From Cinclus cinclus (Eukaryota; Chordata; Aves; Passeriformes; Cinclidae), in contig NC_085050.1 of the NCBI RefSeq assembly GCF_963662255.1, forward strand, positions 17,607,662 through 17,671,661: a stretch of DNA of 64,000 nt. The letters run 5' to 3'. The translations under genes were made by a program, and so were the position numbers. A model generated the notes under the pieces. That model was not told the DNA's origin. It made no database searches and saw only the letters and a list, made by a program, of their open reading frames with translations. How positions within the stretch are numbered: position 1 is the stretch's first letter; each line of letters begins with the position of its first letter. Shown here piece by piece: positions 13,157-24,045 of this stretch.

Positions 13157-16100
13157 TAAAGGGTCCAGACATTTATTTTTCTGATTCCACATCATGTGCT
13201 GATACTGAATTACATTAGCAATACCACTCTACTGTATAACATTCCATCCTAAAACCATGTAAAATAAATGTGAAAAATAAGGCAGATACAGAAATGTAAT
13301 GGGAAAGCTTGGAGTTTTAGGCCTTTAATAAAGGGATACAACATCTCAGAGACAACCCACGAAGTCCTGTATGTCCTTTGTGAGGACAAAGGCTTGAAAC
13401 CCCTTCCAGAAATACTCCTTGCATAGATGATAAATTGGGAGGTAAAAGGGCAGAGGAATATCCTTGCAGGTTATGTATGGCTTGACGAGAAAGTTGACTC
13501 AACACTAGTCTGCATGTACAAGACTGTATCATAGCCCTCTCTCTCTCTCTCTCTCTGTCTTCAACCTGCTATCTGACTTAATTAAATATAAATGTAAATA
13601 AGAATCAATTGTTTTCATCATGATTAAATATGTTAAAATGAATCCATCTGGTTATGTGGTAATCAAATTTCAAGGAACAAGTGTTTAAGTTTGCAAAAAT
13701 TCAAACCAGTGCTAAGCAACACCCTTATGTTTGGTGTCTGATTTTAAATTACTGATTATTTTTCACCCTTTATTTCATCTACCATGTAAATTTTCACTTT
13801 TCATGTGAGATAGCTGCTATTCCAACACTAAAAAGGCACTAAACATTTTGCCACAGTGCGCTGAATGGCATAAATTAGAAAAATTTCAATGAATATTTGT
13901 AGAAAAGCTCTTTCTGGGTTGAATGGACTGCCCAGTCCTACTGCCACTCATCATCCTCACTGTCCCACTGGCAAGCCAAGCAGTGAGACCCACCATGCTC
14001 CTGACCTCCATGAGCAGCTTTTTGCAAGAGCTTAACTAGGAAAGTAAACTTCCACACTAGGGTTTTGTCTTCAGGATATTATAATTACTCAGTTTTCAGT
14101 TACTGCTGCCACTTCAATTCATTTAGCAGTAGGCTTTTTAGATTACAGTCCATTTGTTATCAACGTGTTTTTTGCACAGAAGGTTACAGCAGTTTATTAA
14201 TCCATCAATGGGCTCCCTAAAAATATGATCAATGATGCTGTATGAAATGCCATTCTTTATACACTTTAGGAGGTTTGGCAATTAGCACTTCAAAACATTA
14301 TGACTGTATTGAAGGTTCAAAAAATACTTGTACAGAAAAAAACCCGGAATCATATCCCTGAAGAATTCTGCTGAATTAGAACAAAACATTGTAAATCTTA
14401 CCACCTGACAACACTTTTATGAAATTATTCAAAAAATTCACGCTATTTGCAAAAGTTATAAAGAAAATGTTAGAGTTAGGGTTTGATTAATGAGAATGTG
14501 TCTAGAGCAACTCCATACTGCTGTGGTTTCTCAGAGTCATGTTTCAGATGTACCTGAAAGCTGGGAAGCACTGCTATATTCCAAAGCATCTTTTTAAAAG
14601 AAAACAATCTGACAGGGCTGCTTGGTCAATACAGTGTGGCTGTGAACAGGGAGAGGCTATGAAACACATTATAGTTCACTTTTTTTTGGATGAAGAGAAG
14701 CTCTTCAATTATAGAAGTATAAATGGGTGAAGACTGAATCACAGCGGTGGAAGTCCCATAAATACATGTCTCATCACTCACTGCACACAGTGTGCAGACA
14801 CAGCAGCAAGCAACACCTTGCTACAAGGTGAGAGAGAGTTAATGTTATCCACCCCCCTGAACAGCATTCACATTACATTCAAAGGACAGCACACTACTCT
14901 GAGCCTTGCTCTAAGCATACCACTTACTGTAGCACTGTGCCAAATATTTTGGTTGATATTTAAAAAATTCATGAATGCTAAACTCATCTCTTTTTTTAAA
15001 CAGAAGAATAAAACCATCATATTCAGAAGCTGACCTTTTTACTCTGCTATATAAACCCATTAACAATACAGAAAAACATATCCCCAACATAAAAAGCTTT
15101 GAAATATCAATTTAAAGCCTACTTTCTGCTATATCCTTTATTGTAAATGCTACCAAGAAAAAAGCAGAAACCAAAAATCAATTTTTAATATATTTCTTCC
15201 TACCACAGGGCATCAGAAACATTAACGGTTTCTATATCTACATGGCTACTCTTACAAGCTCTGCTTTTCCTACATTTGCCTTTAAATTAAAACATGCTTA
15301 ATGTATATTTGCATATATATTTTAAGTACTTATGCATGTAAATTAATTAACAATAACACAGTATAAACAAATTTCCCATTGTTTGATTAGCCAGAATAAC
15401 AGTTTGGTATTTATATAGCTGCAGCAACTTAGGCGAGAGAAAAAGTTGCACATTTTTGATGAGCTAACTGCATTGCAAACAAACTGAGAATCCAGGCAGG
15501 AATCAGACTTTTGAAGTCACTGCTGTTCTGCAGAAACTCAAGTACCTCTAGTATTATTTTTTGGGAAAGTTTTCTCCCTTTAAACTTCCAGCGGTCAAGG
15601 AACAACTCATTAAGTTGCAGAAGTTCCACTGAAAATAGGCATCACAATACAATTATCAAGCAGTAGCTAAACTGAAGGGAGTGCATATGAAGGATGGTTA
15701 TGAACAGCCTTGTGCAATCTGAGTGTGGAAAAACTCCCTTTTTTTTTTTTTTCTTTTTTCTAGTGCTTCTGAAAAGTCTCCCCTTTCTATCATAAACCCA
15801 TACACACAGATATTTCTGCATAATTTATAAGTTCCATATTTTATATCAAATTTCATCCCATTTTTCCCAGTTAGTCCAGTTTCCAGGCTTTCTTCACCAC
15901 TATTGCTCAACCCACTCCATCATGTTTTTGGAGATGAGGGTGGAAATTTTCTCTGTAATCAACAAAGAGAAATAGATGCCTTTGAAAGCCTGCACAGAGG
16001 GAGATCTGGATTAGGAATCTAATTAATTAGGGATTAAGAACCTAAATTATATGGACTTCTGTTCATAATGCATGTATTTACTTCAGGAGGACTAGTTCAC

Positions 16101-18639
16101 TTTGTGCTTAAACCATGAGGGAAAGATATAATCTAGATATTTTTCCTAGGTTCACATCATATCCTCTATCACAGGTTTCATAACACATTTTTCTTCCCCT
16201 CTTTCCAGATCAGCACTATGGAATATATATGTATGTTATTAAAATAATACCACATTCTAATCAGTAATATCAACCTCAGCCTAGAAGTACCATACTGGAC
16301 TGAAAGGCAGAAAAGACAACTGGAGAACATTGAGAGGCTGTGAAACCATTGCAGAAAATCATTAACATATGTTTGCTTGGGCTTTGGGTTTTTCTCTTTT
16401 ACCTACTTTTAAACAGCATCCACCTTTTCACATTGTCCCACACCCAGAAGTTTTGGTCAATCTACTGGCTGGCTTGTGAAAAAGACAAACCCCAGTATTA
16501 TTGGAAAAACCTATGTGAAAATATCGGTATTTCATAAATATAACATGGTATTGTCACAGTACAACTGCAGTACTAAAAAAGTGTAAGAGAAAAATCTCCT
16601 GTTGCCTGTAAATGCATAATTTAAAATCAACAGTGCAAAAGTCTCTTCTCCAAGCAACTAGACTTGACTTGGCTCCACAAATGCAAACTGGATAACTATT
16701 ACTCTTAACCTTTTAAAAAGAATCAATGACATAACCAATGTTAACATAATATGAAAATTATCAAAGCATGTCATGTCATTTTAAAGTGATCTTTTAAGTG
16801 TCAAACAGCAGAAACATACATGGCCATGAAAAGTAGTTTTGTTCCTTTTTAAAGAAGGAAGGGAATAATCCCAGGGATTTGCAACTAATTGTATAGTTTC
16901 GGCTCTGAATAATTGGAGTAAGTAAAAGTCTATTTGAACTATCTCACATTTGTCAGGTCTGTGCTGTCAGCTGCAAACTCCACTCACAAGGAGTCACAGT
17001 TGCTTTCTAAATATTGCTGCAAACCACAAATACTTTTGGAACACCTTGGTGCATCACACTAAATTAAGAACAGACTTGTCCCCCATTTTAATGATAATCA
17101 AAATGTAGATTTTACTTTTGCCATGATCCCTGTCAAACTGCAGGCATGGAACTATGCCTCTGGGAAATCCTATTGAGCCCCTGTAACAGAGACCTATCTC
17201 TGACAGTAAGGAGGGAGCAAAGTATTCCTAAAAAATTGTGGATAATGCAAATTCTCTCAAGAGAAAAAAGATTTAATTCACTTTTTCATGTTCATCATTG
17301 CTACCTATTGATGTCCTAAACCAGCTGTTGAATATTAGGGAATTCAGAGTAAAAAACCATAAGATAAAGCTTTTACCAGCATGTATCTGAGCATTAACTG
17401 AAATGCCTTAAGGCAGAGGAAAACTGCTTCTGAAACATTTGCATGAGATGAATAAAGCTTGGATAAGGTAACAAAAAGGGGTATTCACAATAGTTTTCCT
17501 TGTAGCTATCCCCATCAGTTAGTCTTTAAATACTATGACTTTTTAAAACTTAAATTCTCAGAACTAAAGCCCTTTGTAAAGAACCGCAAGGTCTGAGAAA
17601 ATATGGCTGGATTAAATACCCCAGAACTATTTTTAACAAAATAGTGCTATAGGATTGTTTTTTTTAATGGTGGATTTTTTAAAAAGGCACTGGTTTGGGG
17701 TTTCTTTCTATTGGAGACTCTCACAGAGTGTTTTTTCAGGGATCCTTTGGGGACACATCATTTAGGTACATCAATCTCTGTGTACAGTACACAACACCAA
17801 ACACATAATTATGACTGAATCTCAAACCTCCTTGCACTCTGTCTTCTGAATAATAACCTGTGTTATTACAGAAAACCTTTTTTTACTGCAAACGAGGTCA
17901 TATGCCAGGATAACTTCCCCTCATTCCATTTTGTCTGCAGTCCTGGTGAGGCAGATCAAGTCCCAGGTAATATGGGAGACACAGCATGGGAAGCCTGCCC
18001 CCAGGTCCCTGTGGGGCACAGGGCAGATGCCTTGCTGCTCAGCAGGGAAGGATTGTGAGGGACTGGCTGGGAAGCACTAACCCCCATTCCATCCAAGCAG
18101 GCTTTGGGGAGGAAATTCTAATTCTCTTTTTTCAGAAGTGATGTGTCACTCACTGAAGTGTAGCAACTGCTACCTGCTGGCCCCTGATAACAGGCAGGCT
18201 TTGGGACCACTAAGCTTTGGCCTGCATGCTTTTAAAGTCTGCTTTTCTAGCTACTCCCTGTCACCTCTCTTGTCACTGGCATGTGCCACATACACCCACA
18301 TGTCCATGGCACAGCTGATGCGAATGGCACTGCCTGGGTGAGATTTGATGTGGCTGGAAGCTGCTGCCCACAAAACTGATAAAACTTCTGATTGCAATTA
18401 GAGCAGGGAGACTTTCCATAGGTTCTGGCACCAGGATCCCAGCAGGGTCCTCCACCCCCTGGGGAAACAAGGCTCAGAACCTGTAATCTGACTTAAAAAC
18501 TCCCAGCAGGGAACTCATTCCCCTCCCAACCAACTCATTGTCACAGAAATTTGGGATCTGACTCCTGAGGAAGAGTGGCCAATTTCTTCTCCGAATTTGT
18601 TGGGATGATCTTTTTTTACCCTGGCATCTCAGCTTGCCT
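13157..18639. other. unique AT-rich non-coding DNA
   Basis: No gene is recognised. Small features are a (CT)10 run at 13537-13556, two adjacent hairpin-capable palindromes at 14781-14797 and 14814-14830, and a T-tract at about 15738-15761. Open frames are at most about 70 residues and have no domain signature. Confidence 0.6.
13537..13556. repeat. (CT)10 microsatellite
   Basis: Ten uninterrupted CT units followed by GTCT. It is short and probably only mildly variable. Confidence 0.9.
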
Positions 18640-18800
18640 TTCTCACCTCGATTAAGGAGCTATCCGCCATCGAAGATATCATCCTCAGGTAATACCTTGT
18701 AGACCATCATCACATCATCTCACATCCTCCTCTTGGACAAAGTAAGTAGATTGAGCTTCTTAAGTCTGTAATTGTGGGACCTATTTTCCAAAGATTGAGT
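18640..18800 (-). mobile_element. old CR1 LINE relic, ORF2 C-terminal part
   Basis: Read on the minus strand, the sequence gives RLKKLNLLTLSKRR, a stop, then DDVMMVYKVLPEDDIFDGG. This matches the C-terminal region of CR1-type ORF2, where a conserved arginine/leucine/lysine-rich stretch precedes the 3' untranslated end. A premature stop and the absence of neighbouring RT sequence show a dead, truncated relic. It is clearly more diverged than the copy at 22503-23710, so it probably belongs to an older, sauropsid-level wave of CR1. Boundaries are approximate; the upstream (higher-coordinate) limit is near 18795 and the lower limit may extend below 18640. Confidence 0.75.
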
Positions 18801-21800
18801 GAATTTGCTACTGACTTTAATGCTGTCAGGATTTACTCTCAGAGCCTCAGCTGGGCTAAGTTCTGGGCTCAGAGGTCAGAAGAAAATGTAGCTAAACCAT
18901 TGCTGAGATTTTCTGATTCCAAATATCTCCTGCAAATCTCTCACTGCACACTTACTATTTTGCAATCTGCTTTAATTAAGGCTTAGCAATCAGAAGGAAA
19001 ATATCTTTGAAGTTTAACAATTCAATAGTCTGTGAAAATGTTAAATGCTAAGCCCTTTTGTATAAGCCTTATTCTTTTTGTTAACAAATTTTCAATATAT
19101 GAAACAGTTTGTTCAAAGGAGATAAAGAAAAAAAAGACTGGTGTGGATAATACCTTGTGGCTAGACCACTTCTTAAATTCAGTTATTTACCAAATGTTAT
19201 GCTAGTGACAGTGGAATGCTTGGCAAAAGCCAGACAGTAAATCATATAAAATTATACTCCCATGCAACCTTAAATTTTGCATTTTAATTGTCTTTAAACA
19301 GATCCTGCTAGTGTTATAGCCTAAAATATGCAATATAGTTCTAGATAACAGTAAAACAGATAGAGATCAGAAAAGAGCAGTAAGAATTATGCTTAGATTT
19401 GTTTTCTCCCAGGGCAGTGCATTTTATGCCTCTGAAATAGTGAGTGGGCAAAGTGGAGCCTCCCTCTACCTCCAGTTGGACCAGTCCCTAAGTACAGCTC
19501 CTGTCTGGAGTGGCACCTGGCAAGGAAGTACGTGCAGGAGTCTATTTAATGGATATCTTCATGGCTGAAGAACTCAAATCAAAGTCATACAGGAATGCGA
19601 CAAATTGAACCAAAGATCTTAATATTTGAGAAGCCTGGGGCTGCTTTATTTCCCCAAGAGCTGGGCAGAGAGCTATAGCAATGTAGTATACCTAAAGCAT
19701 ATGGAAGGAAGTACAGTGCACTGTGGGTTACATTTATAACGACATTTTCGGATGTAACTTTTTTCCCATGCTTTGGTCTGGTTTTGTGGCTAAGAAGGTA
19801 CTTGTGCAAGCCTGCCTGGGTCCCCATGAAACATGTGCTACCCAGTCTAGTCTTCTAGACCACCTGAGTACTTTCACAACCAACTGAACTTGATGCATAG
19901 GAAGAAAAAAGTGGTCAGAAACTTCAATACAAATGCTATATTATGTATCCTAATAGCTTTACTGCTGAGAGACTGGTGTTTTCACTGGTTTTCATTGTTT
20001 ATAAAATTTGTATTTTTTAACTACATAAGCTATACTAGTGACTCTCACATATGACTTTCCTAATAATCTACAACAAGGTATGAAATCTATTTGTGGTAGG
20101 ACCCACCCATGAAATCAGGCAACGTTGTCCAGAACTTCTTAAGTAATACTATCGTAAATATTAAAGTATGCAATATAAATGCAATTGTACCGTAATACCC
20201 ACAAAGTACGTATTAATGCAACCATTAAACAGAACGGTACTGCCACAACATTAATACATTTTAGATTATAGTAGCAGAATTAATACACATTAGGTTACAA
20301 CATTTTCCTACAGTAATTACTGAAATACTACATTATCCATAAGAAACTGCCATCTGCCTTTGAGAATCCAATTTATCTACCCTTTCAGAGCAGCAGGAGC
20401 ACAGCTGGCCTCTCTGGAGACAGAGCTCCAGCTGAGGAGCAGCAACAGGCATTTCAAGAGCCAGAGGTTCAGTGTTTTGGTGATAGTGACTCTTTGGAGT
20501 AGGTACCACTGACATAGGAAGCTCTTCAGGAAACGTCTGCTGCTGAAGCAGTCTCTCCTGGGAGCTGTGGATGCCTGGCATTTCTGTATTCTCTAACTTC
20601 GGTTCTCAGCCAAAAAAATCTGATGAAAATGCTGGAGGACAGGACAGGAGGAGTTTTGCTTTGTGATGGTGAGAGGCAAAGGCATTTTCAGATTAATTTA
20701 CCTGATTAACGTTGATCCTGATCAATGAAGATGATGAAAGGCCATAAACTCCTCCTGAGGTACTCAGGGTTTTTCAGCTTACATAAAAAGCAAAAATATT
20801 CCTTTCCCTAATAATGTAAATGGAAAATCTTCACTTTACCAATTTTAAGGGCTGCCCTAAGTCCTGGCCAGAAGCAAGCCTCATTCCCTTAGAATTTCAG
20901 TTCTCAGAAAAAAACAAAATGATAGCCTGATGGATCTGATGGGTCAGCCTTTTTAGGCTTTTTTTAGGCTTTGAACTGAGCATCTCCTGCCACCAAAAGT
21001 CTTTGTTTCTCACTGCATGAAATGGAGTGAGAATACCACAAGAGTATGTTCACAATGGAATAGGCCTGCTAATTAAATTGAATTCTGATTACCCCAACTG
21101 GAAAAGTAAAAATCATTTTTCACAAAACTACAGGAAAAAGACTCTTTTAAATACAAAATTATTTCTACTTAAAGAAAGTGTGGAGAACATGAAGAGACAC
21201 TGGGATGAGCCACACAAAATACCAGGAAGGTAAGAAATGTGCTACGTGACCTGGAGAGCCATGTTCTCCATTCCAGCATCTCACATTCCCATGTTTGACT
21301 CCAGTTATTTTTATGTCCCTGTAAGACATCCAAATCAGTAACTCAGGAGTTTCTAGTGCCTGCAAAATCTTGCATTATATTAAAATGCTAGACATGTGCA
21401 AATACCATTAATTACTAACTGAGGTAATTTTTCTTCTGGGTCTCTCAGAAAATCTTTCTACTTCCATTTTCTAGATGAGTACTTCTTAGATGGGCAATGC
21501 ATTTCCAGAGCAGAAACGTGATGGGCCTGGCTCAGCTCAGTCATGGGCTGGGCTGTAGAAAAAGCTTTGTTATGGAGGACAAAGCTTTGTTACATCCATA
21601 ATTTACCCCTTGCACTGACATGTACTTCTTCACTTCCAAAAGGACTCTGAAACACATTTCGTTCCTTCCTTCTCTGAAGAGGCAGTGGCAGAAACAGTTG
21701 AGTTGTGGGCAGGGATGAGCTTGATACAGAGTTGGTTTGTCCTTTCCTTCTCTTCTCCATGCCCCCTGCTAACTATTATGGAGTGTTCACTGTATCCCAG

Positions 21801-22502
21801 CCACATCCAAAGGATGCCTCTTGTCAGGGAAACTACAGTGAGAAAGTGCAAGCAGGTGAACATGAGGAAGTGACTGAGTTAGGAACACAGTTGCAAAGGC
21901 AACTAAGTCTCTCTGGACTCAGGTGGCATCTCACCATTCCATCCCTGCTCCATATCCTAATGTAAAACTGGTTCTCAAAGGAGAGAAGCAGAGACAGACA
22001 GTATGGCAAAAGAGAGAAAGACTGTCAAATAAAGCAAGACTGAACAGTATCTGCTCCAAGAGAATTTTGCCCCTGTAACTATGACTGGCAAGCCTGTTAA
22101 GCATAAAAAAGTCCCAGGATGCAAATTGTGTCCTTCACACCAAGGAACAATTCCCTGGCTGTTACTCAGTTGATAACAACACATCCCAATATGCAAGGAG
22201 AGTTGATATCCTGAAACAAAAGGCGTGCCTGAACTAGAGTAGCTCCCTACCATGCTACAAGAACACTCAGGAAGCCTCAGGACACTAAAAACTGTACAGG
22301 ATGCTGAGCTGCTCTAGGCAGCCAGTGGGGAAATCCCACATGCCTCATGCTGCAGAGCACTGCAAGGATGCCCATGTGGAGTGTCCCTGTACTATCCAAG
22401 TTTATGCTCGCCCTTGGGGGATCAGGTGAAGCACACCCCCCTACCTAGTTCAGGAAGTTCCAACTCGCCCATTGTTCTCCCCACTGCTTTAAGTGCTTAT
22501 CT
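18801..22502. other. unique DNA with one unexplained minus-strand open frame
   Basis: Mostly unremarkable unique sequence. An ATG-initiated 82-codon frame on the minus strand (20333-20581) is polar and glutamine/proline-rich but has no recognised domain. A stop lies nine codons upstream of its ATG, and I see no clear splice signals around it. A short direct repeat (AAAGCTTTGTTA at about 21565 and about 21585) also occurs. The stretch 20090-20320 is repeat-free, AT-rich and retains several CpGs. Confidence 0.5.
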
Positions 22503-23710
22503 GAATCACAGAATCACAGAATATTCAGAGTTGGAAGGGACCCTCAAGGATCATCAAAGTCCAACTCCTGGCCCTGCACAGGACAGCCTCAAAGATCATG
22601 CCATGCACCTGAGAGAGTTGTCCAAACACTTTTTGAACTCTGTCAGGCTTGGTGACCACTTCTCCAAGGAGACTGTTGCAGTGCCTCAATACTGTTTTCC
22701 CAATACATAATCTAAACCTTCCCGGAACAGCTCTATGTCATTCCCTGGGGTCCTGTCACCGACCCCCACAGAGCAGAGGTCAGTGCCTGCCCGTCCTCTT
22801 CCCCTTTACAAAGAAGATGTAACTGCAATGAGGTCTCCCCTCAACCTCCTCTTCCCCAGGCTGACCAAGCCAAGTGACCTCAGCCATTCCCCATTACCAC
22901 TTCACCTCAATGTCCTTCAACACTTTTCTTGCCCTCCTTTGGACACTCTTTAATAGTTTAATACCTTTCTTAAATTGCGGTACCCAAAACTGCCCCCAGC
23001 ACTTGAGGTGAGGCGGCCCAGCTCAGAGCAGAGCAGGACAATCCCTCCCTTGCCCAGCTGGCCATGCTGTCCCTGATGTCCCCAGGACACGCTCAGCCCT
23101 GCTGGCTGCCAGGGCACTGCTGGCTCATGTTCAACTTTCCACTGACCAGGACCCTCCCATCCATTTCTGCTGCACTGTTTTTCAGCATCCCATTCCCCAG
23201 TCTGAGTAACCCCACCCCAGGTACAGAATCCAGCACTTTCACTTGTTGATCTTCACATGGTTGGTGATTGCTCAGCCCTCTGATTTGTCCAGGTCTCTCT
23301 GCAGGGCCTCCCTGACTTTGAGGGAGCCAACACCTCCTCCCATATTCGTATCATCTGCAAACTTGCTCAGTATCCCTTCCAGTCCTGTGTCCAAGTCATT
23401 TATGAAGATGTTGAAGAGCTCAGAGCTGAGGACGGAGCCCTGTGGCACCCCACTAGTGACAGGTCACCACTCTGATGTCACCCCATTCACTGTAACCCTT
23501 TGTGCCTGACCCATGGGCCAGGTGCTCACCCAACACACCACGATGTGTTTATTCAGCTTTGTTGGACATTTTGTCCAGAGGAATCCTATGAGATACAGCA
23601 TCAAAATCTGTATCGAAATCCAAAAATATTACATCAAGTGGCTTCCCTTGATCAGCTAGGTGGGTTACCTTGTCTTAAAAGAAAATCAGATTTGACAGAT
23701 TTGAAGATGG
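22503..23710 (-). mobile_element. CR1 LINE, 5'-truncated, with RT domain remnants
   Basis: The element lies on the minus strand, with its 3' end at about 22503-22522, where AATCACAG units are the reverse complement of the CR1 terminal octamer. Minus-strand translation from the 23.7 kb end gives, in order, DKVTHLADQGKPLDVIFLDF (the aspartate-containing RT motif A region) and, after a frame change, a stretch ending GVPQGSVL. Then follow [25 protein letters not shown] (the A/YADD-type catalytic box, here FADD) and [24 protein letters not shown] then replaces the tryptophan codon expected after the EG that follows DKS, and more stops come after it. The 3' untranslated part (about 22503-23000) is present. 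The copy is therefore a typical 5'-truncated insertion, dead through at least one frameshift and several stops. CR1 elements mobilise by target-primed reverse transcription and usually leave 5'-truncated copies. The 5' limit lies between about 23700 and 23850. Confidence 0.95.
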
Positions 23711-23849
23711 GAAGCTTCCAACTGACCTACAGCCAGTCACATCCACAACACACAAAAATCCCACTTCACCAGCTCCTTCTGAAGAGAGAAAAAATCAGAG
23801 CAGAGAGAAGGTGGGCCCCTTTAACAGACAGCTATAATTAACCATTCCA
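23711..23849. other. junction between two CR1 copies
   Basis: About 140 bp separate the 5' limit of the minus-strand CR1 from recognisable plus-strand CR1 sequence. It may be the diverged upstream part of either element or host DNA. Confidence 0.5.
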
Positions 23850-24045
23850 ACAATTTATCAAGGTTTCTCAGGCATTTCCAACCATGGCAATTTTAAATCA
23901 AGGTTGGATGCTTTATTTCTGAAATAAATGCTCTTGTTCAAACAAGAATTATTTCAGGGAAGTTTGATAGTATATGTTGTAAGACGAGGTCAGACTAGAT
24001 TATTATAGTATTCCCTTCTGGCATTATAATCTATGAATCTATAAA
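23850..24045 (+). mobile_element. old CR1 LINE 3' end, plus strand
   Basis: This looks like the 3' end of an ancient sauropsid CR1. The segment contains the AAATCAAGGTTGGATG block, the AGGTCAGACTAGAT block, then TTCCCTTCTGGC and an AATCTATGAATCTAT octamer-type terminus at about 24030-24043. The 3' untranslated region is preserved at recognisable similarity while any coding part is absent or undetectable. The related family is common in turtles and crocodilians, so this insertion may predate birds. It lies in opposite orientation to the younger CR1, with the two truncated 5' ends facing each other. Confidence 0.85.

Noticed and set aside
22381..23841. Several plus-strand open frames
   Set aside because: They are antisense to the CR1 element, whose real coding direction is minus.
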